From Vibrio hippocampi (GTDB taxonomy: Bacteria > Pseudomonadota > Gammaproteobacteria > Enterobacterales > Vibrionaceae): 64,000 nt of DNA. Made by a program: the position numbers and the translations under genes. This document shows positions 38,092 through 46,261 of this stretch, in pieces. The notes under the pieces are model-generated. The model was not told the origin of the DNA. It was given only the letters and a program-made list of their open reading frames with translations, and made no database searches. The stretch lies in the NCBI RefSeq assembly GCF_921292975.1, contig NZ_CAKLCM010000002.1:868001-932000 (forward strand). The letters are read 5' to 3'. The stretch's first letter is position 1, and every line of letters starts with the position of its first letter.

Positions 38092-38685
38092 ATGGATGAA
38101 AACACGGAAATATGGCGTCAGTACTACCAAAGGGCACTGTCTCGCACCCATTCAAAACGCACTGAACTGGCTGTTCGGCTTAACGAATCAAACCTAAACG
38201 TTGCGACAGACTGTGGCTGTGGAACGGGAAGTGATATCCAGTATCTGGAACAGCAAGGCTTGCAAGTGTATGGCTTCGATGTCAATCCCGACGCGATAGC
38301 AATTTGCAAAGACAGGTTTGCTTCAAAGTCAATGGTGGAGATTTCAGAATCTTCATTTGAGTCATTTGATTACCCAAGATCTGGTGTGGTCATTGCTAAT
38401 TCAAGTTTGTTCTTTGCTAACCCACACCGATTTGACGAGACTTGGAACAACATCCACTCATCCATTGAAAATGGCGGGGTGTTTGCTGGCGACTTTATGG
38501 GAGAAAAAGACAGTTGGGCTGAACATTACCGCAATCCCACCACGCCTTTTTCGGAATCACAGGTTATAGATCTATTCGCAGGCTTTGAGATCGTTAGGTG
38601 GTTTGAGCGTGACGAAAAAGCAAAAACTTCGTTGGGTAGGATGAAGCATTGGCACACGTACTCTGTCGTTGCGGTGAAACGTTAA
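38092..38685 (+). CDS. Class I SAM-dependent methyltransferase
   Basis: The 197-residue protein carries the SAM-binding motif I as DCGCGTGSDIQYLE (~41-54), followed by an acidic residue at the end of strand 2 (YGFDVNPDAI) and a motif resembling VVIANSSLFFANP after strand 4. It is of the small-molecule type with no recognition domain. A substrate cannot be assigned. The ribosome site is weak. The 225 bp after it have no gene that I can support. Confidence 0.85.
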   Translation: MDENTEIWRQYYQRALSRTHSKRTELAVRLNESNLNVATDCGCGTGSDIQYLEQQGLQVYGFDVNPDAIAICKDRFASKSMVEISESSFESFDYPRSGVVIANSSLFFANPHRFDETWNNIHSSIENGGVFAGDFMGEKDSWAEHYRNPTTPFSESQVIDLFAGFEIVRWFERDEKAKTSLGRMKHWHTYSVVAVKR

Positions 38686-38910
38686 TAAAAGCGTTTAAGA
38701 TAGGTTGGTATTAACAGATATTGAAAACCAAAATCAAACAGAATGATTATTAAAATATAAAATAATTTGTCAGAGATCCAGTTTATAGATAATCCCCGTG
38801 TGAATATATTTAGCAAAATGTAGAGTTTATAGTATGAGTTCCTCATGGATTGGATTAATTATTAATGCAATAAATAGCTGTATTTTGAAGATATAACAAG
38901 GGCATGGAAA

Positions 38911-39261
38911 ATGAAGAAGTGGTTTGAAGAAGAGTTTGAGTGGGAAATTGAAGTCACCGGTTTTCTTCGTGGCAGTGAAACAGCAGAATACTGTAGAAAT
39001 GGCGAAGAAATCGGTGATAAATATAAATGTACTTATGGTTGCCCCATAAATAGTGAAGGTCAGGGTATCTGCTCCAAAGTGATGGTGGCGATGTTTCCTA
39101 TTATGGAATCAGTCAGAAGCGGCGGTGACTTGACTAACATTGGAGGAGAGACAAGATTGACGAAAGAAATTGTGTGTCCGGATGGTTGTGTTATTTTCAG
39201 AATGTCCGCTACGAAACTAGGGAACGAAAACTTTTATAAAAGAACTATCAAGGAAATGTAA
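38911..39261 (+). CDS. TIGR04076-like small cysteine-containing protein
   Basis: The 116-residue product resembles the TIGR04076 family: an N-terminal beta-rich part, YKCTYGCPINSEGQGICSKV (~41-60) with several cysteines, a central VRSGGDLTNIGGETRL segment, and a closing CPDGCVIFRMSA. The cysteine pattern could bind a metal. No function is established for the family. AAGGGC lies about 9 bp upstream of the ATG. Assignment is by pattern recognition and should be regarded as moderate. Confidence 0.6.
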   Translation: MKKWFEEEFEWEIEVTGFLRGSETAEYCRNGEEIGDKYKCTYGCPINSEGQGICSKVMVAMFPIMESVRSGGDLTNIGGETRLTKEIVCPDGCVIFRMSATKLGNENFYKRTIKEM

Positions 39262-39391
39262 TAAATTGAAATCAGACGGGTTAGTGAAGAATTATCTTGG
39301 ACAACAACCAATTAATTTGTTCGGTAGTCGTACAAAATAGTCAGAGAATCAAGTACGTTTATTCAATTTTTTTGTTAGAGAGGTATCGGCA

Positions 39392-39766
39392 ATGGACATC
39401 ACAGCATTTAACCACTTTTGCCAGTCACTGCCTGCGACTACCTATGTCGTTCAATGGGGCGGTGCTCATGTTTGGAAAGTGGGTGGCAAAGTGTTTGCAC
39501 TTGGCGGGGTCGGGGAAGATAACCAGACTTGGTTTACATTTAAGACCTCAGATCAGAACTATTGTTTTCTCGAAAGCCATGTTGGCTATCGCCCTGCACC
39601 CTATTTTGCCTCTCGAGGTATGAAGTGGATCCAACAGTTCGCGGCTAGTGACGCTCAGGATGAAGAGTTAACTTACTATTTGCTTCAGTCCTACAAGACC
39701 GTGGCTTTAGGGCTCAGTAAACGTAAGCGAATGGAGTTGGGGATTGTTGACTTTGTGGAGAGTTGA
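39392..39766 (+). CDS. MmcQ/YjbR family protein
   Basis: The 124-residue protein matches MmcQ/YjbR: FNHFCQSLPATTYVVQWGG at the start, VWKVGGKVFALGG, a central YRPAPYFASRGMKWIQ segment, and a C-terminal SYKTVALGLSKRKRMEL helix. These proteins share a double-wing fold resembling bacterial regulators and are sometimes called DNA-binding, although DNA binding has not been shown for most. GAGAGG 10 bp upstream supports the start. Confidence 0.88.
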   Translation: MDITAFNHFCQSLPATTYVVQWGGAHVWKVGGKVFALGGVGEDNQTWFTFKTSDQNYCFLESHVGYRPAPYFASRGMKWIQQFAASDAQDEELTYYLLQSYKTVALGLSKRKRMELGIVDFVES

Positions 39767-39820
39767 TATTGATAACTGAAGTTTGCATTTATAAGCAAGG
39801 TAATCAAGAGGGCTAGGAAT

Positions 39821-40036
39821 ATGTATGGCACAGAGCAGACAAAGGCGTTTTGCTGCAATTGTAATAAACTCACTCTACATAAATATACAATGTTCGGCAC
39901 TCAAACCGAACAGTCCCCTTGGATTAAAGGATTTTTGTTGAGAACCCTAGCTGAATTTATCTCTAAAGCGCCGACAGGAGACTATAAATGCACCCTTTGC
40001 GGAACCTACTTGAATACCCCCGATCACTTGGACTAA
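39821..40036 (+). CDS. Small zinc-ribbon protein, 71 aa
   Basis: Two CxxC pairs, FCCNCNK (~10-16) and YKCTLCGTYL (~55-64), frame a 71-residue protein and would form a zinc ribbon. The centre has a hydrophobic helix (FLLRTLAEFISKA). No catalytic domain is present. It could be a small nucleic-acid or protein-binding zinc ribbon; I cannot go further. The spacer after it has two independent short tandem duplications. Confidence 0.6.
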   Translation: MYGTEQTKAFCCNCNKLTLHKYTMFGTQTEQSPWIKGFLLRTLAEFISKAPTGDYKCTLCGTYLNTPDHLD

Positions 40037-40042
40037 ATGCCT

Positions 40043-40084
40043 CTTGAGGTAATTTGGCTATAGCTTGAGGTCATTTAGCTATAG
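40043..40084. repeat. 21-bp tandem duplication
   Basis: Two adjacent 21-bp copies (40043-40063 and 40064-40084, each starting CTTGAGGT and ending GCTATAG) differ at two positions. They lie in the spacer between the zinc-ribbon gene and the membrane protein gene. Confidence 0.85.
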
Positions 40085-40150
40085 ATAGTTATCTCAATTA
40101 TTTTTATGATACGTTCCTTTAGTGAGTAACCTTTGACACCGTTTTATCGG

Positions 40151-40182
40151 TATCGCAATCTAGGTGTATCGCAGTCTAGGTA
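40151..40182. repeat. 16-bp tandem duplication
   Basis: Two adjacent 16-bp copies (40151-40166 and 40167-40182, TATCGCAATCTAGGTG and TATCGCAGTCTAGGTA) differ at two positions. They lie in the same spacer as the 21-bp duplication, 44-75 bp before the start of the membrane protein gene. Confidence 0.85.
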
Positions 40183-40225
40183 TTGATAAGACGTATATTA
40201 TCAAAAATGGCAAAAAGGAATTTCC

Positions 40226-41056
40226 ATGAAAACCCAAGGCATCTTTGAGAGAGTCCACTCAATCAAACATGAAGTGCTAACCAAAGAAAATTGGTTTGAC
40301 AAACAGCCCGGTAAACGAATAACGCTGGGTGGCGTTAAGTTTATGCTCAATCAGCCCTGGTCGACATTTTGGGTCTACTTTCTAGGGGTACTTGTTACCA
40401 TCGCGGGCGCTCATTTTTTGTGGAATCAAGAGGGTCAGATTTCTCGGTATTGGTGGGGGATTTCTCTGATCCTTTGGGGTGTGGGTGCGTTAATTGCTGG
40501 CACCAGTTACCAAGCTTTGGGCTATGAACTCAAGTGTGCGCGGCGCGAAACCTGTTCATGGACAACATGGTGGGAAGTGATTTATTTAATTTTCCAGCAA
40601 GTCAGTATGAACGCAATGACGATTGCCGTCGCTTATTCATGTACCAGCGGTCTATTTCGAGAGGCACTGATTTGGTACTCAATCATCTTGTCTATACTTT
40701 ATACCCTGTCTACGTTATATGGTGCTGTTAAACCAAACAAATCACTGATTACCTTTGAATTGATGATCCTGGTCTCCTTGCCCAGTTTTGTGATGTTTTG
40801 TTTATTAAACCTTGGACGATATTTGATGGATGGCAATGTTATGGACTTGGTGATGCTGGGTTCTTGGGCGTTGATTTTTTTATCATGGTGGGGTTATGAC
40901 CGATACGATAAAGCTGGATTAACCGAGAAGTTGTGGCAAAAGGGTCGATGGTTTTCAGAAAATGATGTGCTGCACGTCGTCTTAGTTATATGGGGCTTTT
41001 ACACTCTTATTTTGCTGCCGCAATATATTTACGACTACAGTCACTCGCAAGGCTAA
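40226..41056 (+). CDS. Polytopic membrane protein of unknown function
   Basis: The 276-residue protein has about seven or eight membrane segments (roughly residues 47-66, 75-95, 116-138, 147-167, 175-197, 208-224 and 250-268) after a soluble N-terminus of ~45 residues. No transporter signature or catalytic motif is recognisable. AAGGAA 6 bp upstream supports the start. The next 290 bp contain no gene that I can support. Confidence 0.65.
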   Translation: MKTQGIFERVHSIKHEVLTKENWFDKQPGKRITLGGVKFMLNQPWSTFWVYFLGVLVTIAGAHFLWNQEGQISRYWWGISLILWGVGALIAGTSYQALGYELKCARRETCSWTTWWEVIYLIFQQVSMNAMTIAVAYSCTSGLFREALIWYSIILSILYTLSTLYGAVKPNKSLITFELMILVSLPSFVMFCLLNLGRYLMDGNVMDLVMLGSWALIFLSWWGYDRYDKAGLTEKLWQKGRWFSENDVLHVVLVIWGFYTLILLPQYIYDYSHSQG

Positions 41057-41346
41057 AACAATCGCAACAACACAGGTAACCAAGCGCTGCTAACAAAGTA
41101 TGGGTAATGAAGTCGCGTCACAGAGCGATATTAGTACAGTTGTAGCATTAAATGGTCAGCTCTTGATGGTTGCTTGACCAATAAACATAAGCGGTTTCCA
41201 TGACCAGAAACATTTCCATACAATGCACTATTGTTCCGCCGTTAAATTTGACGTGCATTTGACAATTCCCTAGCTTCCCGAGTCTGTGTTTATCCGCTAC
41301 TATCCGCGCCGAATTTTAATGTAGCTCGATATATATAGAGGCTTGA

Positions 41347-41886
41347 ATGAACAAGGCGATGGCTAAGATGGGTGTTATGACTGCGTTAGCAGTATCACTT
41401 TCTGGTTGTGTAGGTAGTAATGCCGTAACGGGTTACGTGATGGGCGCTAACTTAAAAGCGGTGGATAACCGTTATGCGCGTGGCGGTTTAAACATGTTGA
41501 TGGCGCCTGTTTATGGTTTGGCGATTTCTGTTGATTATATCGTGTTTAACTCGCTCGAGTTCTGGACGGGTCGCAACCCTTTGAATGGTCAATCACATAT
41601 CTTTGATAAGAAGATGGATACGCTGATTGATATTAATGACCAAGTTGATAAGTCGCTGACAACAGCCCCGATTGCTCCGCTAACAAACTATCGTGAGATT
41701 GAACGTGGTGAGATGCAGAAAATTGATGACAATACGGTTGAGATGGAGATTACCTACACCAATGGTGAAACAGCGACATTAACAGGCATCCGTGATGGTG
41801 AATCGGTCAGCTATTATCTCAATGGTGAGTGGGTCGCACAGACTTCGATGACAGAGTTAGCAGCGCACGCAACTAAGCGAGCATAG
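41347..41886 (+). CDS. DUF3332 family lipoprotein
   Basis: The 179-residue protein has a lipoprotein signal with lipobox LSGC (Cys at ~21), then SNAVTGYVMGANL, VDNRYARGGLNMLMAPVYG and LEFWTGRNPL, landmarks of DUF3332 as found in vibrios. Residues after ~115 form a small beta-rich domain (NTVEMEITYTNGE). It should be anchored to a membrane facing the periplasm; residue +2 is Val, so outer membrane sorting is likely. The function is unknown. GAGG lies 6 bp before the ATG. Confidence 0.85.
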   Translation: MNKAMAKMGVMTALAVSLSGCVGSNAVTGYVMGANLKAVDNRYARGGLNMLMAPVYGLAISVDYIVFNSLEFWTGRNPLNGQSHIFDKKMDTLIDINDQVDKSLTTAPIAPLTNYREIERGEMQKIDDNTVEMEITYTNGETATLTGIRDGESVSYYLNGEWVAQTSMTELAAHATKRA

Positions 41887-41959
41887 CGGTAATTTTTGTT
41901 TTTGCCGAGATGAAATGAAGAAGTGATGTAGTGTTATGTGCCTATATCAGCGATGACCA

Positions 41960-41996
41960 ATCCGATAAGCATGAATTGATGGCTTATCGGATTTTT
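41960..41996 (+). terminator. Rho-independent terminator between DUF3332 and eutR-like genes
   Basis: A perfect 11-bp inverted repeat (41960-41970 and 41982-41992) is followed by ATTTTTAATTTTT. It ends the lipoprotein transcript and may also serve the convergent regulator gene. Confidence 0.85.
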
Positions 41997-42005
41997 AATT
42001 TTTGG

Positions 42006-43019
42006 CTACAAAGTGACATCAACAATCTCTTTCGATGATGAGGAAATGGGTTGTTCACTATTCACACGTTGACGCTTCGCGGTATCACTTGGACATTCAC
42101 CAAATAACCGTTTGTAATCTTGGCTAAATTGTCCCAGATGAAAAAAACCGAAGTTAAACGCAATATCAGCGACCGTATTGTTGTTCGAACTCTGTAATAG
42201 CGCACGCCTGACTTGGTTTAGGCGTAACATATGAATGTAGCGTTTAGGTGAAATACCAAAGCAAGCGTTAAACACGTCTTGTAGGCTGCGGCGACTTACA
42301 TGCACCGCCTGACAAATATCAGTAATGGTGATCGGTGACTGCAACTGAGCGTCATTCAAATACTCTTTGATGCGAGCAATAACTCTCTGACGCTGGGCTG
42401 GAATGGTGTCGTTAGAACCACTCAGCTTACTTTGATAAAGTAAATCAAACACCGCGTCGCGAAGGATCACTTCATGAGTATGGCAACTCCATGCAGGGTG
42501 TTGAGCGCTTAACAATGCCGTGAGGTAGTTTCGAAAGTCCATCAGTCGGGTCGGGCAGAGGTGATTAAGCCATAATTCATCGTGGTTAGATGTAAGGTCG
42601 ATATCATCACCCACTGCCTCGGACAGTTGTTGTTGGTTTAACACGATGCCGAAAATAGAGAAATGATCGGGCGTAAGCAGTTCGAAGTCTTGCCCGCTTG
42701 GCATACAGAGGAACTGATCACTCGGAGCCGCTCTATTATTGATAAGACAACTTTTATTATCACTACTGAATCCAAGCCAAATCCCCGGATTATTAACACG
42801 ACACTGCTGCCGCAAACTGCGGTTGGTGGTTTCCTTAAAAACATGAACCCCTTCAAAATGAATCTCATCGATTGAACCTAGAAAGTAACCATCGCTAATT
42901 TGGTCAAACTCTTGATCCCAGTCAGTAAGATTACTCGCCTGATAGTTTGCATCATTAGAGTAAATACTGCACAGCCTTGGTTCATTATCGGTATCGTTAT
43001 CTTGTGCTATCCGTTGCAT
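42006..43019 (-). CDS. eutR: AraC-family regulator, EutR-like
   Basis: The 337-residue protein aligns with enterobacterial EutR as I remember it: LTDWDQEFDQIS near residue 31, VHVFKETTNRSLRQQCRV, a GQDFELLTPDHFSIFGIV segment, and a C-terminal AraC domain (VSRRSLQDVFNACFGISPKR and FNFGFFHLGQFSQDYKRLFG, the two helix-turn-helices). EutR senses ethanolamine and adenosylcobalamin and activates ethanolamine genes. The gene is divergent from the TRAP transporter and eutBC genes, with 178 bp between, and is their likely activator. The N-terminal match plus gene order makes this call good, though it is less similar in the effector-binding middle. Confidence 0.82.
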   Translation of the reverse strand: MQRIAQDNDTDNEPRLCSIYSNDANYQASNLTDWDQEFDQISDGYFLGSIDEIHFEGVHVFKETTNRSLRQQCRVNNPGIWLGFSSDNKSCLINNRAAPSDQFLCMPSGQDFELLTPDHFSIFGIVLNQQQLSEAVGDDIDLTSNHDELWLNHLCPTRLMDFRNYLTALLSAQHPAWSCHTHEVILRDAVFDLLYQSKLSGSNDTIPAQRQRVIARIKEYLNDAQLQSPITITDICQAVHVSRRSLQDVFNACFGISPKRYIHMLRLNQVRRALLQSSNNNTVADIAFNFGFFHLGQFSQDYKRLFGECPSDTAKRQRVNSEQPISSSSKEIVDVTL

Positions 43020-43197
43020 TCTCTGTGTTACTTCTGCGTCATTAGGGTGCGAAAATCTATATAACTCTTTGTTTTATTGTAATTTGTTGTCTTTGCCAAA
43101 TTTCGATATCACAAAGGAACAGTTCTGGCATTGAGTCTTTTATCACTGTTTATTTGTTATTGAGCAAAAAACGAACCAACTGACGAAAGGATAAACA

Positions 43198-43707
43198 ATG
43201 CCTGCTTTTATCGTTGCTTACATAAAGTATGTAGATAGGTTCAATTATTTTGTCGGCCGCATAATGACTTATGGAATTTTCATCATTGTCGGAGTGCTGT
43301 TGTGGTCCTCTATCTCGAAAACATTTTTTATGCCGTCACTATGGACACTGGAATCGGCCCAGTTCGCGATGGTGGCGTATTACATTCTTGGTGGCGCGTA
43401 TGCAATTCAACTTAATGCCAACGTTCGAATGGACTTGTTCTATGGTCGTTGGTCGGTGAAGACCCGAGCATGGGTTGACGTTTTCACCATCTTCTTCCTG
43501 ATTTTTTTCTTATTAGTTCTACTTTACGGTGGCTTAGAAAGCATGTCGTATTCATTGGAATACAGTCAGCGAAGTCGCACGGCATGGCGTCCTCTGCTTT
43601 GGCCGATCAAAGCGGTGATGTGTGTCGGTTTTATCATGATGCTGTTACAAGCAATTTCGCAATTATTTAAAGATATCGCAGTGATTCGAGGAGTGGAGAT
43701 TCGATGA
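43198..43707 (+). CDS. TRAP transporter small permease (DctQ family)
   Basis: The 169-residue protein has four membrane helices (~20-42, ~58-76, ~92-113, ~134-157) and the DctQ layout. An AAAGGAT ribosome site precedes ATG. The gene overlaps the large permease by 4 bp. With the substrate-binding protein and large permease it forms a sodium-coupled TRAP importer in the inner membrane. Position between eutR-like and eutBC genes points to ethanolamine as substrate. Confidence 0.9.
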   Translation: MPAFIVAYIKYVDRFNYFVGRIMTYGIFIIVGVLLWSSISKTFFMPSLWTLESAQFAMVAYYILGGAYAIQLNANVRMDLFYGRWSVKTRAWVDVFTIFFLIFFLLVLLYGGLESMSYSLEYSQRSRTAWRPLLWPIKAVMCVGFIMMLLQAISQLFKDIAVIRGVEIR

Positions 43708-45026
43708 GTTATAGCATGATCGCAACAATGATGTTCTCAATGATGGCGTTGCTGATGGCAACGGGTCAGCGAGTATTTGCTGCTATCGGAGCAGTCGCTT
43801 CAATCGCCGCTATCTTATTGTGGGATACCGGTGGGGTGGAGTTGCCCTTTACCGCCGCGATGAAGCTGATGAATTGGTATCCCATGTTGACGCTACCGAT
43901 GTTTATTTTTATGGGATACATACTTTCGGAATCCAAGATTGCCGATGATTTATACAAGATGTTCCACGTCTGGATGGGCCCCATGCCCGGTGGATTGGCA
44001 ATCGGTACGATTGCGCTGATGGTATTGGTATCAGCCATGAATGGGTTGTCAGTCGCGGGCATGGCGATAGGCGCAACCATCGCTCTGCCTGAGCTACTAA
44101 AGCGAGGATACGATAAAAAGATGGTCACCGGAGTGGTTCAGGCTGGCTCATCATTGGGGATTCTGGTGCCCCCGTCAGTGGTGTTGGTGTTGTATGCAAT
44201 GATCGCCCGTCAACCGGTCGGACAATTATGGTTAGCAGGGGTGGTTCCCGGTTTGGTAATGGCAACGCTGTTTATCATCTATATTGTGGTTCGTTGCCGA
44301 CTCAATCCTCAGTTAGGTCCAGTTTTGCCCTTAGAGGAACGTCAGGTTTCGCAGGCTGAAAAAATGAAACTATTAGCGGCAGGGTTATTACCTCTTGGAA
44401 TTTTTGCGGTCATGATGGTGCCGTTTGTCAACGGCTGGACGAGTTTAGTGGAGAGTTCTGCCATTGGTGCTATGTCGGCATTATTGGCGGCTATCTTAAA
44501 GCGACGTATGACCAAGCAAGTGTTTGAAAACTCATTGCGAAATACGCTCGCTATCTCTTGCATGTTTATGTGGATTATTCTCGCGGCTTTAGGGTTTGGT
44601 GCTGTGTTCGATGGGTTAGGCGCGGTAAGAGCGATTGCCGATCTATTTACAGAACAACTCGGCTTAAGTCCTTGGACGATTTTGATTCTGATGCAGCTTT
44701 CATTTCTTGTTATGGGCACGTTTTTGGATGACACCGCCATGCTGGTGATTGTTGCTCCTTTGTATGTCCCATTAGTCAATGCGCTGGGATTCGACCTGAT
44801 TTGGTATGGCGTGCTTTACACCATCACTTGCCAAATCGCTTACATGACGCCGCCGTTCGGTTACAACCTGTTTCTTATGCGAGCGATGGCGCCGCCAGAA
44901 ATCACCTTACGTGATATCTACAATTCAATCGGTCCATTTGTCGCCATTATGGTGCTTTCGTTAGTCCTTATTATGCTGTTCCCACAGCTTGCGTTGTGGC
45001 TACCCGAGTACGTCTATGGCAGTTAA
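43704..45026 (+). CDS. TRAP transporter large permease (DctM family)
   Basis: The 440-residue protein has about 12 hydrophobic segments and typical DctM motifs, for example FIFMGYILSES (~71-81), AMNGLSVAGMAIGATIALPE (~111-130), SLGILVPPSVVLVLYAMIAR (~149-168) and DDTAMLVIVAPLYVP (~344-358). It is the transport subunit of the TRAP system. Its start overlaps the DctQ stop (ATGA). The 80-bp spacer to the binding-protein gene does not contain a terminator, so the five genes from 43198 to 48568 are probably one operon. Confidence 0.93.
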   Translation: MSYSMIATMMFSMMALLMATGQRVFAAIGAVASIAAILLWDTGGVELPFTAAMKLMNWYPMLTLPMFIFMGYILSESKIADDLYKMFHVWMGPMPGGLAIGTIALMVLVSAMNGLSVAGMAIGATIALPELLKRGYDKKMVTGVVQAGSSLGILVPPSVVLVLYAMIARQPVGQLWLAGVVPGLVMATLFIIYIVVRCRLNPQLGPVLPLEERQVSQAEKMKLLAAGLLPLGIFAVMMVPFVNGWTSLVESSAIGAMSALLAAILKRRMTKQVFENSLRNTLAISCMFMWIILAALGFGAVFDGLGAVRAIADLFTEQLGLSPWTILILMQLSFLVMGTFLDDTAMLVIVAPLYVPLVNALGFDLIWYGVLYTITCQIAYMTPPFGYNLFLMRAMAPPEITLRDIYNSIGPFVAIMVLSLVLIMLFPQLALWLPEYVYGS

Positions 45027-45106
45027 CTGTTTGAAATACTGTGTATAACTAGATTTTTACTTTCGCGGGCGAGATGCGCCGCAACGACAATCCAATGGAG
45101 GGATAT

Positions 45107-46147
45107 ATGAACTCAAGACGTAAGTTTTTAACCGGCGCGGCGGCAATCACCGCAGGCACAATGTTAGCCCCTGCGAAAACCTTTGCAGCATCACCAAAAA
45201 TTAAATGGCGTATGCAGACCTATGCGGGACCGGCATTAGCCGAGCATGTAGTTAAACCTGCGATTGAAGCGTTTAATCGTATTGCTGGCGAAGAAATGCA
45301 GATAGAGCTCTATTTTGCTGACCAATTGGTTCCGACGGGAGAACTGTTCCGCGCGATGCAGAAGGGCATTATTGACGCAGTACAATCGGATGATGACTCT
45401 ATGGCGTCACCAACCGAAGTCACCACCTTTGGGGGTTACTTCCCATTTGGTAGCCGTTACTCGCTGGATGTGCCAGTTCTATTCCATCAATACGGTTTGG
45501 ACGAAATCTGGAAGGAAGAGTACGCCAAGGTGGGTGTGAAACATATTTCCGCAGGTGCTTGGGATCCATGCCATTTTGCGACGAAAAAGCCGATCAATAG
45601 CCTTAACGATCTGAAAGGTTTGAGAGTGTTTACATTCCCGACCGCGGGTCGATTTATGGCTAAGTTTGGCGTTATACCTGTTTCGATTCCTTGGGAAGAT
45701 GTTGAAGTGGCGCTGCAAACAGGTGAACTTGATGGCATCGCTTGGTCAGGAATCACAGAAGACTACACCGTTGGCTGGTCAAAAGTGACGAACTACTTTT
45801 TGACTAATAACATTTCAGGGGCGTGGATTGGCTCGTTCTTTGCCAACATGGATCGATACAACGAACTTCCTGATCATCTTAAAGAGCTGTTGAAAATCTG
45901 TATGGATACGTCTCACTACTACCGTCAATGGTGGTATTGGGGGGGCGAGGCAAAACTGCGTGTTGATGGCACAGAGATGGAACTCACCTCCATTCCGGAT
46001 GAAGAGTGGGCTCAGGTAGAAGCCGATGCACATAAATTCTGGGATGAGATCGCCAAAGAATCGCCAACTAAGGCTAAAGTTGTAGAGATATTTAAGAAAT
46101 ACAACGCAGATATGGAGAAAGCAGGGCGTCCATATCGTTACAGCTAG
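45107..46147 (+). CDS. TRAP transporter substrate-binding protein (DctP family), probable ethanolamine binder
   Basis: I chose ATG at 45107 over ATG at 45074 because GGAGGG lies 7 bp upstream and the protein then starts with a twin-arginine-type signal (NSRRKFLTGAAAITAG, then a hydrophobic stretch to ~33). The 346-residue product has the DctP fold landmarks: YFADQLVPTGELFRAMQ, PFGSRYSLDVP and VEVALQTGELDGIAW. In most TRAP binding proteins an Arg in the LKGLKIR-type segment clamps the substrate carboxylate; here that position is Phe175 (LKGLRVFTFP). This fits a non-carboxylate, possibly cationic substrate such as ethanolamine, which the following eutBC genes would degrade. Substrate identity remains an inference. 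Confidence 0.9.
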   Translation: MNSRRKFLTGAAAITAGTMLAPAKTFAASPKIKWRMQTYAGPALAEHVVKPAIEAFNRIAGEEMQIELYFADQLVPTGELFRAMQKGIIDAVQSDDDSMASPTEVTTFGGYFPFGSRYSLDVPVLFHQYGLDEIWKEEYAKVGVKHISAGAWDPCHFATKKPINSLNDLKGLRVFTFPTAGRFMAKFGVIPVSIPWEDVEVALQTGELDGIAWSGITEDYTVGWSKVTNYFLTNNISGAWIGSFFANMDRYNELPDHLKELLKICMDTSHYYRQWWYWGGEAKLRVDGTEMELTSIPDEEWAQVEADAHKFWDEIAKESPTKAKVVEIFKKYNADMEKAGRPYRYS

Positions 46148-46200
46148 TCTATCGTTACAGCCAGCGTTTCGTTATGGCTAACATTTCGTTATCGCTAAAG
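46133..46200. repeat. Four degenerate 17-bp tandem units spanning the dctP stop
   Basis: Units begin at 46133, 46150, 46167 and 46184: TATCGTTACAGCTAGTC, TATCGTTACAGCCAGCG, TTTCGTTATGGCTAACA and TTTCGTTATCGCTAAAG. The first includes the last codons and TAG stop of the binding-protein gene, so coding sequence has been duplicated into the spacer. Confidence 0.75.
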
Positions 46201-46204
46201 CGTT

Positions 46205-46237
46205 AAGCCCATTGGTGACGCTGTCACTAATGGGCTT
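46205..46237 (+). promoter_or_regulatory. RNA hairpin immediately upstream of eutB
   Basis: Two 15-base arms (46205-46219 and 46223-46237) pair with a single G-U wobble and a 3-base loop. There is no T-tract, so it is not a standard terminator. It sits 24 bp before the eutB start and could protect the eut part of the mRNA, be a processing site, or modulate eutB translation. Confidence 0.55.
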
Positions 46238-46261
46238 ATGTCAACAATGGAAAGGATGGTT

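Noticed and set aside
38834..38896. 20-codon ORF before the TIGR04076-like gene
   Set aside because: No ribosome site, too short, and AT-rich sequence of low information.
27396..41886. Superintegron cassette array
   Set aside because: Same-strand small genes suggested it, but I found no repeated attC-like palindromes with RYYYAAC and GTTRRRY ends between genes, and no integrase. GTTAAGG before the two SUKH genes does not fit the core site.
43020..43197. Sigma-54-like element TGGCATTGAG before the TRAP genes
   Set aside because: The -12 part reads CTTT instead of TTGC; only the -24 half fits, so it is probably chance.
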